From contig NZ_JASCIQ010000011.1 of the NCBI RefSeq assembly GCF_029968035.1, positions 62,001 through 126,000 of the forward strand: DNA of 64,000 nt. The letters run 5' to 3'. The notes below the pieces were generated by a model. The model was not told the DNA's origin. It searched no databases and saw only the letters and a program-made list of their open reading frames with translations. Source of the DNA: Streptomyces cavernicola (lineage in GTDB: Bacteria > Actinomycetota > Actinomycetes > Streptomycetales > Streptomycetaceae). Shown piece by piece: positions 1-9,324 of this stretch. The first letter of the stretch is position 1. Each line of letters starts with the position of its first letter. Made by a program: the position numbers and the translations under genes.

Positions 1-326
1 CCGAGCACCCCGAGACCCTCGCGGATCGCCGCCTGGCCGGCCTCCTTGCCCGAGCGGTCCACCGGGATCTGGCCCGCGCTGTGGAAGAACGCGGCGGTCA
101 GCCGGCCCTTCACACCGGGGCCCGTGAAGTACTCGGCCTTCGCCAGGAACGTGATCCGCCGCTTGATGATGGCCGGCATCAGGAAGTGGTCGGCGAACGA
201 CAGGTGGTTGCCCGCGACGATCGCGGCGCCGTCTTCGGGAATGTGCTCCAGGCCCTCGATCTTCGGTCGGAAGATCAGCCGGAGCAAGGGCCCCAACAGC
301 ACATACTTGAGCACGTAATAGAACAC
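1..326 (-). CDS. Lysophospholipid acyltransferase (PlsC family), partial
   Basis: This is the N-terminal part of a 1-acylglycerol-3-phosphate acyltransferase-type enzyme, which would transfer an acyl chain from acyl-CoA or acyl-ACP to a lysophospholipid at the membrane. The reverse strand begins GTG at 324-326, preceded by a GAGGGGA ribosome-binding site. It reads through a hydrophobic start, the NHLSFAD form of the NHX4D catalytic motif and an IPVDRSG block. The FPEG motif is not yet reached when the window ends, so the gene continues to the left. A TAC-N6-GTA palindrome lies about 115 bases upstream of the start. Substrate specificity cannot be told from this fragment. Confidence 0.85.
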   Translation of the reverse strand, partial: MFYYVLKYVLLGPLLRLIFRPKIEGLEHIPEDGAAIVAGNHLSFADHFLMPAIIKRRITFLAKAEYFTGPGVKGRLTAAFFHSAGQIPVDRSGKEAGQAAIREGLGVL

Positions 327-439
327 GGGGTCCCCTCGTTTTCCCGGGGCCGCTCAGCGGCGGTGTTACTGCAGGTCATCTGTGGTGTGAGGGTGAGAAG
401 TGTATGTGCGGACGCCGCCGGGTGTAACCACTTCCGGCT

Positions 440-453
440 CTACTGGCGGGTAG
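440..453. promoter_or_regulatory. Operator-like palindrome CTAC-N6-GTAG upstream of plsC-type gene
   Basis: The sequence CTACTGGCGGGTAG has 4-base arms around a 6-base centre. Its first 13 bases are identical to a site at 16479-16491 in the acyl-CoA dehydrogenase/TetR intergenic region. This suggests a common TetR-type regulator of lipid genes; the regulator assignment is inference. Confidence 0.5.
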
Positions 454-471
454 GGCGCGGGCGTTGCAGCA

Positions 472-508
472 CTGCGGCCGCGCGGGCGGGTGCCCGGCGC
501 GGCCGCAG
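472..508 (-). terminator. Hairpin terminator after M14 carboxypeptidase
   Basis: A perfect 12-base stem (472-483 with 497-508, CTGCGGCCGCGC) surrounds a 13-base loop that can itself pair. It lies 17 bases beyond the stop codon of the reverse-strand carboxypeptidase gene. Confidence 0.6.
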
Positions 509-524
509 CGTGGTGGCACCGTCG

Positions 525-1580
525 TCAGCAGGTGCTGCACTGCTCGGGGAGGGTGTCCCAGAAAGAGGTGTCGGCCCGGTCGACGGAGCCGTCGGCGATC
601 GACCGGATGGTGGCCTCCATGGTGAGGACCGACTGCCGGATCAGGTAGCCGTTGGACTTCTGCCCGAGGACGTACGGCTCGTACTCGTGGTCGCTCATGC
701 CGCGCATCTCGAAGAGGAGCGTGGCGATGCCGTACTCGGCCGCGATGCCGTTGCGGCCGATGGTGTTGGCCGTGCCGCCCGCGTAGCGGCCGATGTGGCC
801 CCAGCCGGTGCTGTCGACGTTCTCGTACACGACGGAGCCGAGCCGCTTGGACCGCTCGACCAGCTCGGGCGAGACGTCCGGCGTCGTCGGGTGCAGGATC
901 GAGCCGGACACCAGGTCCCCGTTCACGCGGGACTGGGTGCCCTGGTGGTGCAGGTCGATCGCGTAGTCGATGTCGTAGGCGCGCAGCACGTTCTGGTGCA
1001 GGGCCTTGGTCTCGGGCTGCTCCTTGGCCACGTGATCGCGGTTGAGGTCGACCTCGTTGGCGTTGTAGCGGGTCAGATGGCGTTCGCCCTTGGCGAGGTA
1101 GCCGTCGAGCGGGAAGTTCACGTCGCCCATCGCGCCGTCGGCGTTGAACATCGGGATGAACAGGACGTTCACGTCGTCGAGCAGCGCGGCGTTGTGCTTC
1201 GAGGCGAGGGACTTGATGGTGTGCAGCATGGCCTCGGTGGTCAGCTGCTCGTTGCCGTGCTGCTGCGCCAGGTACAGGATCGTCGGGTTGTCCGGATCGC
1301 TCATGTACTTGGCCAGGTGGATGTCGCGGCCCTTGACGGTCTGCCCGATGACCTCGAGCTCCATGGCGTCCTGCTTGGCGTCCTGGTCCTTCAGGAAGCC
1401 GGCCACGTCGTCGTACGTGGACAGGATCGAGGTGTTGACCGTCTCGTTGCCCTGGTAGTCGGGGCCTTCCCCGACCGCGGCGGCGTTGCCCGCGAACAGC
1501 GTCCCGGTCAGCAGCAGCGCGCCGGTGAGGGCCGCGGTGGTCCTGCGGGCGGAGCGAGGAAAGCCACTGGATCTGCGCAT
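525..1580 (-). CDS. Secreted M14 family zinc carboxypeptidase
   Basis: A 351-residue secreted metallopeptidase that would trim C-terminal residues from peptides, or cleave cell-wall peptides, outside the cell. An Arg-rich start and hydrophobic stretch (about residues 16-34) ending in Ala-rich sequence form a signal peptide. The M14 ligands are visible: H108 and E111 in HGNE, R181 in DLNRD, H211 in DLHH as the third zinc ligand, and E291 in LLFE as the general base. A cysteine pair sits at the very C-terminus. It is divergent from a second M14 enzyme and the two share a 298-base intergenic region. Exact substrate is unknown. Confidence 0.85.
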   Translation of the reverse strand: MRRSSGFPRSARRTTAALTGALLLTGTLFAGNAAAVGEGPDYQGNETVNTSILSTYDDVAGFLKDQDAKQDAMELEVIGQTVKGRDIHLAKYMSDPDNPTILYLAQQHGNEQLTTEAMLHTIKSLASKHNAALLDDVNVLFIPMFNADGAMGDVNFPLDGYLAKGERHLTRYNANEVDLNRDHVAKEQPETKALHQNVLRAYDIDYAIDLHHQGTQSRVNGDLVSGSILHPTTPDVSPELVERSKRLGSVVYENVDSTGWGHIGRYAGGTANTIGRNGIAAEYGIATLLFEMRGMSDHEYEPYVLGQKSNGYLIRQSVLTMEATIRSIADGSVDRADTSFWDTLPEQCSTC

Positions 1581-1878
1581 GTGTGTTCGTCCCTGGTGTC
1601 TCGGGCGGGGGGCGGCCAGTGGGGGGCAGCGGAGCGGCGAGCTTAATGATCAACATGAAAGCCCGTCAATGCCCTTGTATGTCGACGAAGTTGCCGCAGA
1701 GGGCGGCGAGTTGCAGGAAAAATCCCGAAAGTACGTGGTCGCTGCAGGTAGAACGGCTGCCGCGGCCCGGACCGGGGGCGCGACAGGAGCAAGACCCCGT
1801 TCACAGATGACGGGCGGCTGCTTAGAGTGGCGCTCGCCACCCCTCGGACGTGCATGACGACACCTGAGGAGCAGTCAA
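1581..1878. promoter_or_regulatory. Divergent promoter region between two M14 genes
   Basis: This 298-base gap must hold both promoters. It is locally AT-richer (around 1643-1670 and 1715-1735) than the surrounding coding sequence. I see no convincing palindrome or RNA gene in it. Confidence 0.4.
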
Positions 1879-3060
1879 TTGTCCGCTCGAAGATGGATTG
1901 CCACGCTGGCGAGCACGGCCCTGATCGCGGGTCTCTCCACCGCGGCCGCCCACGCCGGCGACGGCGCGATCCCGCCCTGGGCCCACTGCGGCACCGAGGC
2001 CTCCGGATCCGGCAGCGAAGGCTTCGTCGACCATGCCCAACTCACCTCCGCCCTCAAGCAGTTGGAGGCAAGCACCGGCGGCCTCGTGGACGTGGAGGTG
2101 GCCGGCTACTCGCAGCAGGGGCGCGCCATCCACACCGCGCGCGTCGGCGAGGGTGACAAGGTCGTCTACGTGCAGACGCAGATCCACGGCAACGAGATGC
2201 ACGGCACCGAGGCGGCCCTGGAGCTGCTCAAGCGGTGGGGCTCCGACAGCCCGGCCGCCCAGGAGCTGCGGAAGAACGTCACCGTGGTGGTCGTCCCCCG
2301 CCTCAACGCCGACGGGGGCGAACTCGACCGGCGGCAGAACGACATGAGCTGGGGCGAGGTCGTCGCCGACTTCCCGCAGCTCGCGGACGCGTCCCCGGCG
2401 TGGAACTACAACGCCCGCGTCGGCGGCTTCGACGTCAACCGCGACTTCAACCCCAACCTGGACTACGTGCCGGCCGCCGCGGACTTCCCGGGCAGCAGCG
2501 CCGACACCGGCTGGTACATCACGCCCGAGGCGCAGACCTCACGCGACGTCTACCGGTCCCTGGAGCGGGAGTTCGGCACCGTCGACTTCTTCGTCGACCT
2601 GCACAACCAGTGGTCCTGCTACGCGACCGACGACATGGAGAGCATGTCCCCGCTGTCGATCTCCGCGAAGTTCATCGACGACCCGGCCGCGTTCGGCGAC
2701 TGGCCCAAGTTCGACATGGTGGCCTCCAAGCGCGCCAACGTCGCCGTCTACCAGGCGCTCCAGGAGCAGGGTGACTCCTCCTTCGGCGACCTGACCCTCT
2801 ACCCGCAGTCCACCAACCTGCCGGGCACCGCGCTCGGTTCGTACCAGTTGCGGGGTTCTGCAGCGATTCTCTTCGAGACGTCCTCGCAGACCCAGTACGA
2901 CGGCATGAAGCGCAACGGCATGCTCACGCAGATGGTCGAGACCGGCCTCGGCGGCCTGGTCGACGCGGTCGCGGACGGCTCGGTGGACTCCCTCGACGCG
3001 GGTGTCTACGACTCCATCCCGGAGCGGGTCACGCTGCCTTCCGACGGGCCGGGGGTCTGA
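1879..3060 (+). CDS. Secreted M14 family zinc carboxypeptidase
   Basis: A 393-residue secreted carboxypeptidase-like enzyme. The start is TTG at 1879, chosen because GAGGAG lies seven bases upstream and a Sec signal peptide (residues 1-26, ending AHA) follows. Zinc site: H103 and E106 in HGNE, H242 in DLHN. Catalytic: R188 in DVNRD and E333 in LFET. It is longer than its divergent neighbour and differs in sequence, so the two are paralogous but not a recent duplication. Its product probably acts on extracellular peptides. A strong hairpin follows the stop. Confidence 0.85.
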   Translation: MSARRWIATLASTALIAGLSTAAAHAGDGAIPPWAHCGTEASGSGSEGFVDHAQLTSALKQLEASTGGLVDVEVAGYSQQGRAIHTARVGEGDKVVYVQTQIHGNEMHGTEAALELLKRWGSDSPAAQELRKNVTVVVVPRLNADGGELDRRQNDMSWGEVVADFPQLADASPAWNYNARVGGFDVNRDFNPNLDYVPAAADFPGSSADTGWYITPEAQTSRDVYRSLEREFGTVDFFVDLHNQWSCYATDDMESMSPLSISAKFIDDPAAFGDWPKFDMVASKRANVAVYQALQEQGDSSFGDLTLYPQSTNLPGTALGSYQLRGSAAILFETSSQTQYDGMKRNGMLTQMVETGLGGLVDAVADGSVDSLDAGVYDSIPERVTLPSDGPGV

Positions 3061-3099
3061 CAGACCCGGCACCGGACCAAAGGCGGACCTGGCACCGGA

Positions 3100-3158
3100 C
3101 CTCAGGGGTACCTCCGAGGTAGCACTGGCTCGACGCCGGTCTCGGGGTACCCCTGAGG
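3100..3158. terminator. Long inverted repeat after M14 gene
   Basis: CCTCAGGGGTACC (3100-3112) pairs perfectly with 3146-3158. Inside it CCGAG/CTCGG extends the stem with one bulge. Its place 40 bases after the carboxypeptidase stop suggests a terminator, but it is also 190 bases upstream of the next operon and could be an operator. The rest of the 3061-3351 gap shows only a doubled GGCACCGGACC. Confidence 0.5.
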
Positions 3159-3351
3159 CAACCCTGAATGTCCCTCATCCTTCCCTGACAACTGCCAGAA
3201 ATCTTTGACCTGTTCACCGGGCGACTGCACCGTGGTGTGAGGCGGGCCGCCGAGCGGCAACTCGACGGCCCGTGCACGACCGAGCCGACTCGCGCGGTCA
3301 TCAGCCACGACCCGCGCGGGCCTTTCCCCCTGCGTAGAAAGCGGGTTCGTC

Positions 3352-4107
3352 ATGCCCAGTCCTGCACCGTCCACTGTAGTCGCGGCCTCCAGCAGCTACG
3401 CCGTCGCGATCGCCGACACCGACGATCAGATCCGCGCCGCCCAGCGCCTGCGCCACCAGGTCTTCGCGCGCGAGATGGGCGCCCGCCTGCACACCCCGCT
3501 GCCGGGGCACGACGTGGACGACTTCGACGCCGTGGCGGACCACCTCGTCGTCACCGACACCGGCACCGGCGACGTCGTCGGGACGTACCGCCTGATCCCG
3601 CCCGGCCGTACCCGACGCCTGTACTCCGACGGCGAGTTCGACCTCACCGACCTGGCCGGCATCCGCTCCCAGCTGGTCGAGACGGGTCGCTCCTGCGTCC
3701 ACCCCGACCACCGCAACGGCGCGGTCATCAACCTTCTCTGGGCGGCCCTCGCCCGCTATCTGCTGCTCTCCGGGCATCAGTACCTCGGCGGCTGCGCCTC
3801 CGTCCCCCTCGCCGACGGCGGGCGGGCCGCGAGCAGTGCCTGGCTCCTCGGCAACGGCAAGCACGCCTCACCGCCCGAGCTCCGCGTCCACCCGCACCGC
3901 CCCTGGCACCCCTCGGGCCCGATCGACGGTCCGGCACGCCCCGCCGACCTGCCGCCGCTGCTCCGCGGCTATCTGCGGCTCGGCGCGTGGATGTGCGGCG
4001 CGCCCGCCCACGACCCGGAGTTCGACGTCGCGGACTTCTACGTCCTGCTGCCGATGGACCGCATCAACGACCGCTATCGCCGGTACTTCCTGGGGGAGGA
4101 GCAGTGA
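3352..4107 (+). CDS. GNAT-fold N-acyltransferase, ornithine-lipid OlsB-like
   Basis: A 251-residue protein of the hemolysin-like/OlsB acyltransferase family. Its best known members transfer a 3-hydroxyacyl chain from ACP to ornithine, the first step of ornithine lipid synthesis. Features supporting this are the early RLRHQVFAREMG block, the GTYRLI strand, ETGRSCVHPDHR, and the conserved LGGCASVPL segment. Its stop overlaps the GTG of an acyltransferase gene (GTGA), as olsB/olsA partners often do. Family membership is clear; the amino acid acylated is inferred from the neighbour. Confidence 0.8.
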   Translation: MPSPAPSTVVAASSSYAVAIADTDDQIRAAQRLRHQVFAREMGARLHTPLPGHDVDDFDAVADHLVVTDTGTGDVVGTYRLIPPGRTRRLYSDGEFDLTDLAGIRSQLVETGRSCVHPDHRNGAVINLLWAALARYLLLSGHQYLGGCASVPLADGGRAASSAWLLGNGKHASPPELRVHPHRPWHPSGPIDGPARPADLPPLLRGYLRLGAWMCGAPAHDPEFDVADFYVLLPMDRINDRYRRYFLGEEQ

Positions 4108-5003
4108 ACGGACCGGTCGCAGCGACCGCCTCCACCCCCGTCACCCCGCCCGGCGCCTCCCTTGCCCGGCCCGGCGCCTCCCTCGCGCCGCCCCTGCCGC
4201 AGAGCCCCTGGTTCCCGGTCTCGCCCTGCACGCCCCGCTGCGCCCGCCCGGCCGCCCCGCCCGTGTCCCCGCTGCACACGGCCCGGCGGTACGCGGCGTT
4301 CGGGCAGGTCGTCGCGGGCGCCCTCGCCTCGCCGTCCGCGACCCGCGACGGCCTGGCGGTACGCGAGCGGGCCCGCGCCCTCCTCGCCGCACTCGGCGTG
4401 CGCCTGGACGTGGGCGACACCCCGCTCGCCGTCCCCGGCACCGGCGCCCTCGTGGTGGCCGACCACATCTCCTGGCTCGACATCGTGGCCCTCCTCGCCT
4501 GCGAGCCGGTCACGCTCGTCGCCAAGCGCGAGGTGGGCCGCTGGCCGGTGGTCGGCCCGCTCGCCCGCCGCGTCGACACCTGCTTCATCGACCGCGGCTC
4601 CCTGCGCGCCCTGCCCCGAGCGGTCGATCGCGTACGGGAGTCCCTCGCCGCGGGCCGCACCGTCGCGGTCTTCCCACAGGGCACCACGTGGTGCTCGGCC
4701 GCGGGCGGGGGCTTCCGGAGGGCCATGTTCCAGGCCGCGATCGACGCGCGCGTGCCCGTCCGCCCGGCCACCCTGAGCTATCTGCAGCACGGCAGGCCGA
4801 GCACGGTCGCCGGGTTCCTCGGCGACGAGGGCTTCGTGCCGTCCCTGCACCGGGTGGCGCAGGCGGACGGGCTCGCCGTGCGCGTCCGCGCCCACCCGCC
4901 CCTGCCCGCAGGGCCCGGCACCGGCGCGGGCGAAGACCGGCGGACGCTCGCCGCGGCCGCGCAGGAGTCGGTGTTCCGGGACCAGCCGAGGCGCCATGGC
5001 TGA
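4104..5003 (+). CDS. Lysophospholipid acyltransferase, OlsA-like
   Basis: A 299-residue acyltransferase expected to add the second (ester-linked) fatty acid to the lyso-ornithine lipid made by the upstream enzyme, or to lysophosphatidate. The GTG start at 4104 overlaps the upstream stop and GGAGGAG sits just before it. The catalytic motif appears as DHISWLD (about residue 113) and the glycerophosphate motif as FPQGTT (about 192), where many relatives have FPEGT. The N-terminus is Pro/Ala-rich and low complexity. It overlaps the downstream DedA gene by 8 bases, so the three are probably cotranscribed. Confidence 0.8.
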   Translation: MNGPVAATASTPVTPPGASLARPGASLAPPLPQSPWFPVSPCTPRCARPAAPPVSPLHTARRYAAFGQVVAGALASPSATRDGLAVRERARALLAALGVRLDVGDTPLAVPGTGALVVADHISWLDIVALLACEPVTLVAKREVGRWPVVGPLARRVDTCFIDRGSLRALPRAVDRVRESLAAGRTVAVFPQGTTWCSAAGGGFRRAMFQAAIDARVPVRPATLSYLQHGRPSTVAGFLGDEGFVPSLHRVAQADGLAVRVRAHPPLPAGPGTGAGEDRRTLAAAAQESVFRDQPRRHG

Positions 5004-5673
5004 CTGGCTCGACCCCTATGTGGCGTTTCTGCAGGGCCTGTTGGACTCGCCCTGGCTCTGGCTCGTCATCTTCGGCACAGCGGCTCTGGACGCCCTCCTG
5101 CCGTTCATGCCCAGCGAGACCACCGTCGTCGCCGCCGCCGTCCTGATCGGCGCGGACCCGGGCCGCCTCGCCCTGCTCACGCTCCTCGCCACGGCGGGCG
5201 CGGTCGCGGGCGACCTCGGCGGGTACGGGGTGGGGCGCAGGGCGGGCCGCCGCCTGACCCGTCTGCTGCTGCGCGGCGAGAAGGGCGAGCGCCGCCTCGC
5301 CGCCGCGCACTCCCTGGTCGCGCGGCACGGCGCGCTCCTGATCGTGGCCGGACGGTACGCCCCCGGCGGGCGGGTGGTCACCGGCCTCAGCACGGGAGGC
5401 GCCCGCTATCCCGTGCACCGCTTCCTCCTGTTCGACGCGCTCGGCGCGAGCCTCTGGGCCGTCCTCAGCGTGGCCGTCGGCGCCCTCGGCGGCACGGCCT
5501 TCGCCGACCGTCCCGTGTACGGGCTGCTGCTGTCCTTCGGCACGGTCGCCGTGCTGACGCTCGTGGGGGAGTGCGTCCGCAGGCGGGGCCGCCGGAGACG
5601 GGCATTGCGCAACCCGACTGATGAGTCAGTCATCATCACAACACCACCGGATCGCCCTCTGAAAGCCCAGTAA
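4996..5673 (+). CDS. DedA family membrane protein
   Basis: A 225-residue polytopic membrane protein of the DedA/SNARE-associated family; members are implicated in lipid-carrier recycling and membrane homeostasis. Conserved family features are the acidic residue in FMPSETTV near residue 37, the GDLGGYGVGR re-entrant segment, and GRYAPGGR around residue 117. The ATG lies inside the 3' end of the acyltransferase gene, which places it in a membrane-lipid operon. The C-terminus is a basic tail. Confidence 0.85.
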   Translation: MADWLDPYVAFLQGLLDSPWLWLVIFGTAALDALLPFMPSETTVVAAAVLIGADPGRLALLTLLATAGAVAGDLGGYGVGRRAGRRLTRLLLRGEKGERRLAAAHSLVARHGALLIVAGRYAPGGRVVTGLSTGGARYPVHRFLLFDALGASLWAVLSVAVGALGGTAFADRPVYGLLLSFGTVAVLTLVGECVRRRGRRRRALRNPTDESVIITTPPDRPLKAQ

Positions 5674-5719
5674 GAGCCTGCCAAGTAGTGGAGCCGCGGC
5701 GAAGAAGTCTGGTCGAACT

Positions 5720-5738
5720 TGTTGCGGTTATCTCAACA
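5720..5738. promoter_or_regulatory. Possible operator before XRE-TetR gene
   Basis: TGTTG at 5720-5724 and CAACA at 5734-5738 form a short inverted repeat around GGTTATCT, 21 bases before the regulator start. Autoregulation by the downstream double-HTH protein is possible but unproven. Confidence 0.3.
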
Positions 5739-5758
5739 CACGGGTACGGTCGTCGACC

Positions 5759-6676
5759 ATGCAGAAGGAAGCGGGAATCCACAGGGGCGACAGCGCGGCG
5801 GAGCGCGTCGGCGACACGGGCGGAGAAGTCGCCGACCGGGTCCGCCAGGTCATCGCGGCCGTCGGCGTCAGCCAGCGCGAGTTCGCACGCCGCATCGTCA
5901 TGGACCCGTCCAAGCTGTCCCGCTCCCTGAGCGGAGCCCGCCGCTTCACCGTCGCCGAGCTGGCCCGCGTCGCGGACACCGGCGATGTCGACGCGGCGTG
6001 GCTGCTCGGCTCCGGCGCCCAGGCCGACCCGGTCCCCACGGGCCGGCCCGCGACGCGGACGCGCCGTACGGCCGGGGCGGCGCCCGCGGACGGCGGGCGG
6101 CCGCTGCAGATCGTGCGCGAGACGGTCCGGCTCATCGCCGAGCGTGGCTTCCACGCGGTCCGCGTCGCCGACATCGCCGAGGCCTGCGCCACCAGCACCG
6201 CCGGCATCCACTACCACTTCCCGGGCCGGGACGACCTGCTCGAAGCGGCCGTCCGCTGGTGCATGGACGAGGACACCGCCCGCCGCGCCGCACACATCGC
6301 GGAAGCGGCCGATGTGGCGGGCGAGCTGCGGCAGTTGATCGAGCTGCAGACCCCGTACACCCGCCAGCAGCGCCGCCAGTGGAGCGTCTGGCTCGACCTG
6401 TGGGCGGAGGCCGCCCGCTCCACCGTGGTCGGCCGGCTGCACGTCGAGTACTACCGGCAGTGGCGCGAGACCGTCGCCGACGTCATCCGGCGCGGCGTCG
6501 CCCAGGGCGCCTTCCGCCCCGTGGATCCCGAGATCGCCGCGCTCACCCTGACCGCCCTGATCGACGGCCTCGCCTCCCAGGTCCTCGCCACCACCCCGGG
6601 CGAACCCGGCACCAGCGCGGACGACATGCAGCGCGCCCTGCTCGCCCACGTGGACACGGCACTGATCGCCCGCTGA
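5759..6676 (+). CDS. Double-HTH regulator: XRE-type plus TetR domains
   Basis: A 305-residue transcription regulator. Residues about 22-85 resemble an XRE/lambda-repressor HTH ([22 protein letters not shown]). After a basic, proline-rich linker, residues about 115-165 form a TetR N-terminal HTH ending in the typical [17 protein letters not shown]. The remainder matches a TetR ligand-binding domain. The gene stands just upstream of the carnitine catabolic genes on the same strand and is likely their regulator, perhaps sensing a carnitine-derived ligand; that role is inference. TetR proteins are normally about 200 residues, so the extra HTH is the striking feature. Confidence 0.8.
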   Translation: MQKEAGIHRGDSAAERVGDTGGEVADRVRQVIAAVGVSQREFARRIVMDPSKLSRSLSGARRFTVAELARVADTGDVDAAWLLGSGAQADPVPTGRPATRTRRTAGAAPADGGRPLQIVRETVRLIAERGFHAVRVADIAEACATSTAGIHYHFPGRDDLLEAAVRWCMDEDTARRAAHIAEAADVAGELRQLIELQTPYTRQQRRQWSVWLDLWAEAARSTVVGRLHVEYYRQWRETVADVIRRGVAQGAFRPVDPEIAALTLTALIDGLASQVLATTPGEPGTSADDMQRALLAHVDTALIAR

Positions 6677-6800
6677 TCGCCGACTCGCCGACCGAGCGGC
6701 GCCGCCCTCCGCGTACCGCCTCCGGCGCGCGGCCGAAGCAGCCGCACGCACAAGCCTCGTAACACACCGTCATATCCCCTGTAAGGAAAAGGAGTTCGGC

Positions 6801-7697
6801 ATGCCCATGAACCAGGACGTCATCATCACCGCGGCCCTCACCGGCGCCGGCGACACCGTCCGCAAGAGCCCGCACGTGCCCGTCACGCCCGAGCAGATCG
6901 CCAAGTCCGCCGTCGAGGCCGCCGAGGCCGGCGCCGCCGCCGTGCACATCCACGTACGCGACCCCGAGACCGGCGCCCCCTCGCGCGACCCGAAGCTGTA
7001 CCGCGAGACGGTCGAGCGGATCAAGGAGACCGGCACCGACGTCATCATCAACCTCACCGCCGGCATGGGCGGCGACCTCGTCGTCGATCCCGTCCAGCCC
7101 CTCGACAAGCTCGGCGAGCTGCCCGGCACCGACCTCGTCGGCGGCCTCGACCGGCTCCCGCACGTCGACGAGCTGCTCCCCGACATCTGCACCCTCGACT
7201 GCGGCTCCCTGAACTTCGGCGACAACCTCTACGTCTCCACCCCGGAGATGCTCCGCCAGGGCGCCAAGCGCATCCAGGAGCTCGGCGTACGGCCCGAGTT
7301 GGAGATCTTCGACACCGGTCACCTGTGGTTCGCCAAGCAGCTCCGCGAAGAGGGCCTGCTCGACGACCCGACCGTCTTCCAGCTGTGCATGGGCATCCCG
7401 TGGGGCGCGCCCGCCGACCCGGGCGTCCTGCAGTCCATGGTCAACATGCTGCCGGAGAACGCCCAGTGGGCCAGCTTCGCCATCGGCCGCATGCAGATGC
7501 CGTGGGTCGCCCAGTCCATCCTGCTCGGCGGGCACGTCCGCGTCGGCCTGGAGGACAACCTCTACCTGGGCAAGGGCAACAAGGCCACCAACGCCCAACT
7601 CGTCGAGCGCGCCGTGCAGATCACCGAGTCCATCGGCGCCCGCGTCGTCTCCCCGGACGAGGCCCGCGTCAAGCTCGGCCTCAAGCCCCGCGCCTGA
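6801..7697 (+). CDS. BKACE enzyme, probable 3-dehydrocarnitine cleavage
   Basis: A 298-residue beta-keto acid cleavage enzyme (DUF849 family). These zinc TIM-barrel enzymes condense a beta-keto acid with acetyl-CoA and split it to acetoacetate and a new CoA ester. The zinc-binding HIHVRD motif (H49, H51) and the late [11 protein letters not shown] segment are typical. Together with the next two genes it fits dehydrocarnitine plus acetyl-CoA giving betainyl-CoA plus acetoacetate, a reaction assigned to one BKACE subgroup. An AAGGAAAAGGAG ribosome site precedes the ATG. Confidence 0.85.
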   Translation: MPMNQDVIITAALTGAGDTVRKSPHVPVTPEQIAKSAVEAAEAGAAAVHIHVRDPETGAPSRDPKLYRETVERIKETGTDVIINLTAGMGGDLVVDPVQPLDKLGELPGTDLVGGLDRLPHVDELLPDICTLDCGSLNFGDNLYVSTPEMLRQGAKRIQELGVRPELEIFDTGHLWFAKQLREEGLLDDPTVFQLCMGIPWGAPADPGVLQSMVNMLPENAQWASFAIGRMQMPWVAQSILLGGHVRVGLEDNLYLGKGNKATNAQLVERAVQITESIGARVVSPDEARVKLGLKPRA

Positions 7698-7752
7698 CCG
7701 GCCTGACCCCCGTACCGCCGAAAAGCCCGCACACCCCCGCTGAGGACCCCTC

Positions 7753-8760
7753 ATGACTGCTGTCACCACCCCCGCCGCCCCCTGCGCCCCCGAGGACGTC
7801 ACCCGCGTCGCCTGCATCGGCGCCGGCGTGATCGGCGGCGGCTGGGTCGCCCACTTCCTGGCCCGCGGCTACGACGTCACCGCCTGGGACCCGGCCCCCG
7901 ACGCCGAGCTCAAGCTGCGCCGCCTCGTCGACGCCGCCTGGCCCGCGCTCACCCAGCTCGGCCTCGCCGACGGCGCGTCCCGTGACCGGCTCACCGTCGC
8001 CGCCACCCTCGAAGAGGCCGTCGCCGACGCCCAGTTCGTGCAGGAGAGCGCCCCCGAGAAGCTGGAGCTCAAGCGCGACCTGCTCGCCCAGCTCGACGCC
8101 GCCGCCCCCGCCGGCACCGTCATCGCCTCGTCGACCTCCGGCTACCCGATGACCGACATGCAGACCACCGCCGCCGACCCGGGCCGCCTGGTCGTCGGCC
8201 ACCCGTTCAACCCGCCGTACCTCATCCCGCTCGTCGAGGTCGTCGGCGGCGAGCAGACCGCCGAGCACGTCGTGACCTGGGCCTCCCGCTTCTACGACGT
8301 GGCCGGCAAGTCCGTGATCACCATGAAGAGCGAGGTGCCCGGCTTCATCGCCAACCGCCTCCAGGAGGCCCTCTGGCGCGAGGCCCTGCACATGGTCGCC
8401 AACGGCGAGGCCACCGTGCAGGAGATCGACGACTCCATCACCGAGGGCCCCGGCCTGCGTTGGGCGTTCATGGGCCCGATGCTGACCTTCGCGCTCGCGG
8501 GCGGCGAGGGTGGAATGGCTCACATGCTGGACCACTTCGGACCCTCCCTGAAGTCCCCGTGGACCCGACTTGAGGCCCCTGAGCTGGACAAGAAGCTGTA
8601 CGACGCCGTCGTCGAGGGTTGCGACGAGGAGGCCGCAGGACGCACCATCGCGGACCTGGTGGCCGAACGCGACCAGGGCGTCATCGACGTCCTGCGCGCG
8701 ACCGGCCGCCTGCCGCAGCAGCGCGCCCAGAGCGCCGATCAGCACCAGGAGATCGCATGA
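7753..8760 (+). CDS. L-carnitine 3-dehydrogenase-like enzyme
   Basis: A 335-residue NAD-dependent enzyme of the 3-hydroxyacyl-CoA dehydrogenase fold. It has a Rossmann GAGVIGGG loop (23-30), a VGHPFNPPYLIPLVEVV segment with the catalytic His, and the ITMKSEVPGFIANRLQ helix of the C-terminal domain. Its position between a BKACE gene and a hotdog thioesterase indicates oxidation of carnitine to 3-dehydrocarnitine. Its stop overlaps the next start (ATGA), so translation is coupled. A generic hydroxyacyl-CoA dehydrogenase is the alternative. Confidence 0.85.
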   Translation: MTAVTTPAAPCAPEDVTRVACIGAGVIGGGWVAHFLARGYDVTAWDPAPDAELKLRRLVDAAWPALTQLGLADGASRDRLTVAATLEEAVADAQFVQESAPEKLELKRDLLAQLDAAAPAGTVIASSTSGYPMTDMQTTAADPGRLVVGHPFNPPYLIPLVEVVGGEQTAEHVVTWASRFYDVAGKSVITMKSEVPGFIANRLQEALWREALHMVANGEATVQEIDDSITEGPGLRWAFMGPMLTFALAGGEGGMAHMLDHFGPSLKSPWTRLEAPELDKKLYDAVVEGCDEEAAGRTIADLVAERDQGVIDVLRATGRLPQQRAQSADQHQEIA

Positions 8761-9251
8761 CCACTACGACCGAGCAGACCCTGCCCCTGCTGCACCGCAC
8801 GGTCAGGCCGGAGTGGATCGACTACAACGGCCACATGAGCGAGGCGTTCTACGTCCTCGTCTTCGGCCACGCCACCGACGCGATGATGATCGAGGCAGGC
8901 CTGCACTCCGCGTACCGCGAGTCCAGCGGCTGTTCCCTCTACACGGTCGAGTCGCACATCCGGTACCTCAACGACGTCCCGGAGGGGGCCCACCTCGCGG
9001 TGCGCACCCGGATCCTCGGCGCCGCGGCGAAGAAGGCGCACTTCGTGCACGAGCTCTTCGTCGTGGCCGAGGCCGAGGGCGCCGTCCCGGACGACGCCGA
9101 GCCGGTGGCCACCACCGAGCTGCTCGCCCTGCACGTCGACCAGGCGGCCGGCCGCACCACGCCGTTCCCTGACGACATCCAGGGCCGGCTCACCTCCCTC
9201 GTCGTGGAGGCCCCGGACTGGGCGGGACGGGCGATTCGCCCCGTCGCCTAG
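8757..9251 (+). CDS. Hotdog thioesterase, probable betainyl-CoA thioesterase
   Basis: A 164-residue single hotdog-fold acyl-CoA thioesterase with the WIDYNGHMSEAFY motif near the start. In this operon it would release glycine betaine from betainyl-CoA, completing carnitine to betaine plus acetoacetate. The ATG overlaps the stop of the dehydrogenase gene. No carnitine transporter gene is adjacent, so uptake must be encoded elsewhere. Confidence 0.8.
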   Translation: MTTTTEQTLPLLHRTVRPEWIDYNGHMSEAFYVLVFGHATDAMMIEAGLHSAYRESSGCSLYTVESHIRYLNDVPEGAHLAVRTRILGAAAKKAHFVHELFVVAEAEGAVPDDAEPVATTELLALHVDQAAGRTTPFPDDIQGRLTSLVVEAPDWAGRAIRPVA

Positions 9252-9324
9252 GCCGTCTCCTTCGGATCTTGCCGGGGGCGCGGGGTCTGGCACGCACATC
9301 TGCGGCGTTGTCGTCGGTTGCCAA

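Noticed and set aside
376..1656. Very long frames antisense to the M14 gene and similar frames opposite most genes.
   Set aside because: High GC content leaves antisense frames open; residues are Arg/Ala/Pro-rich and no domain appears.
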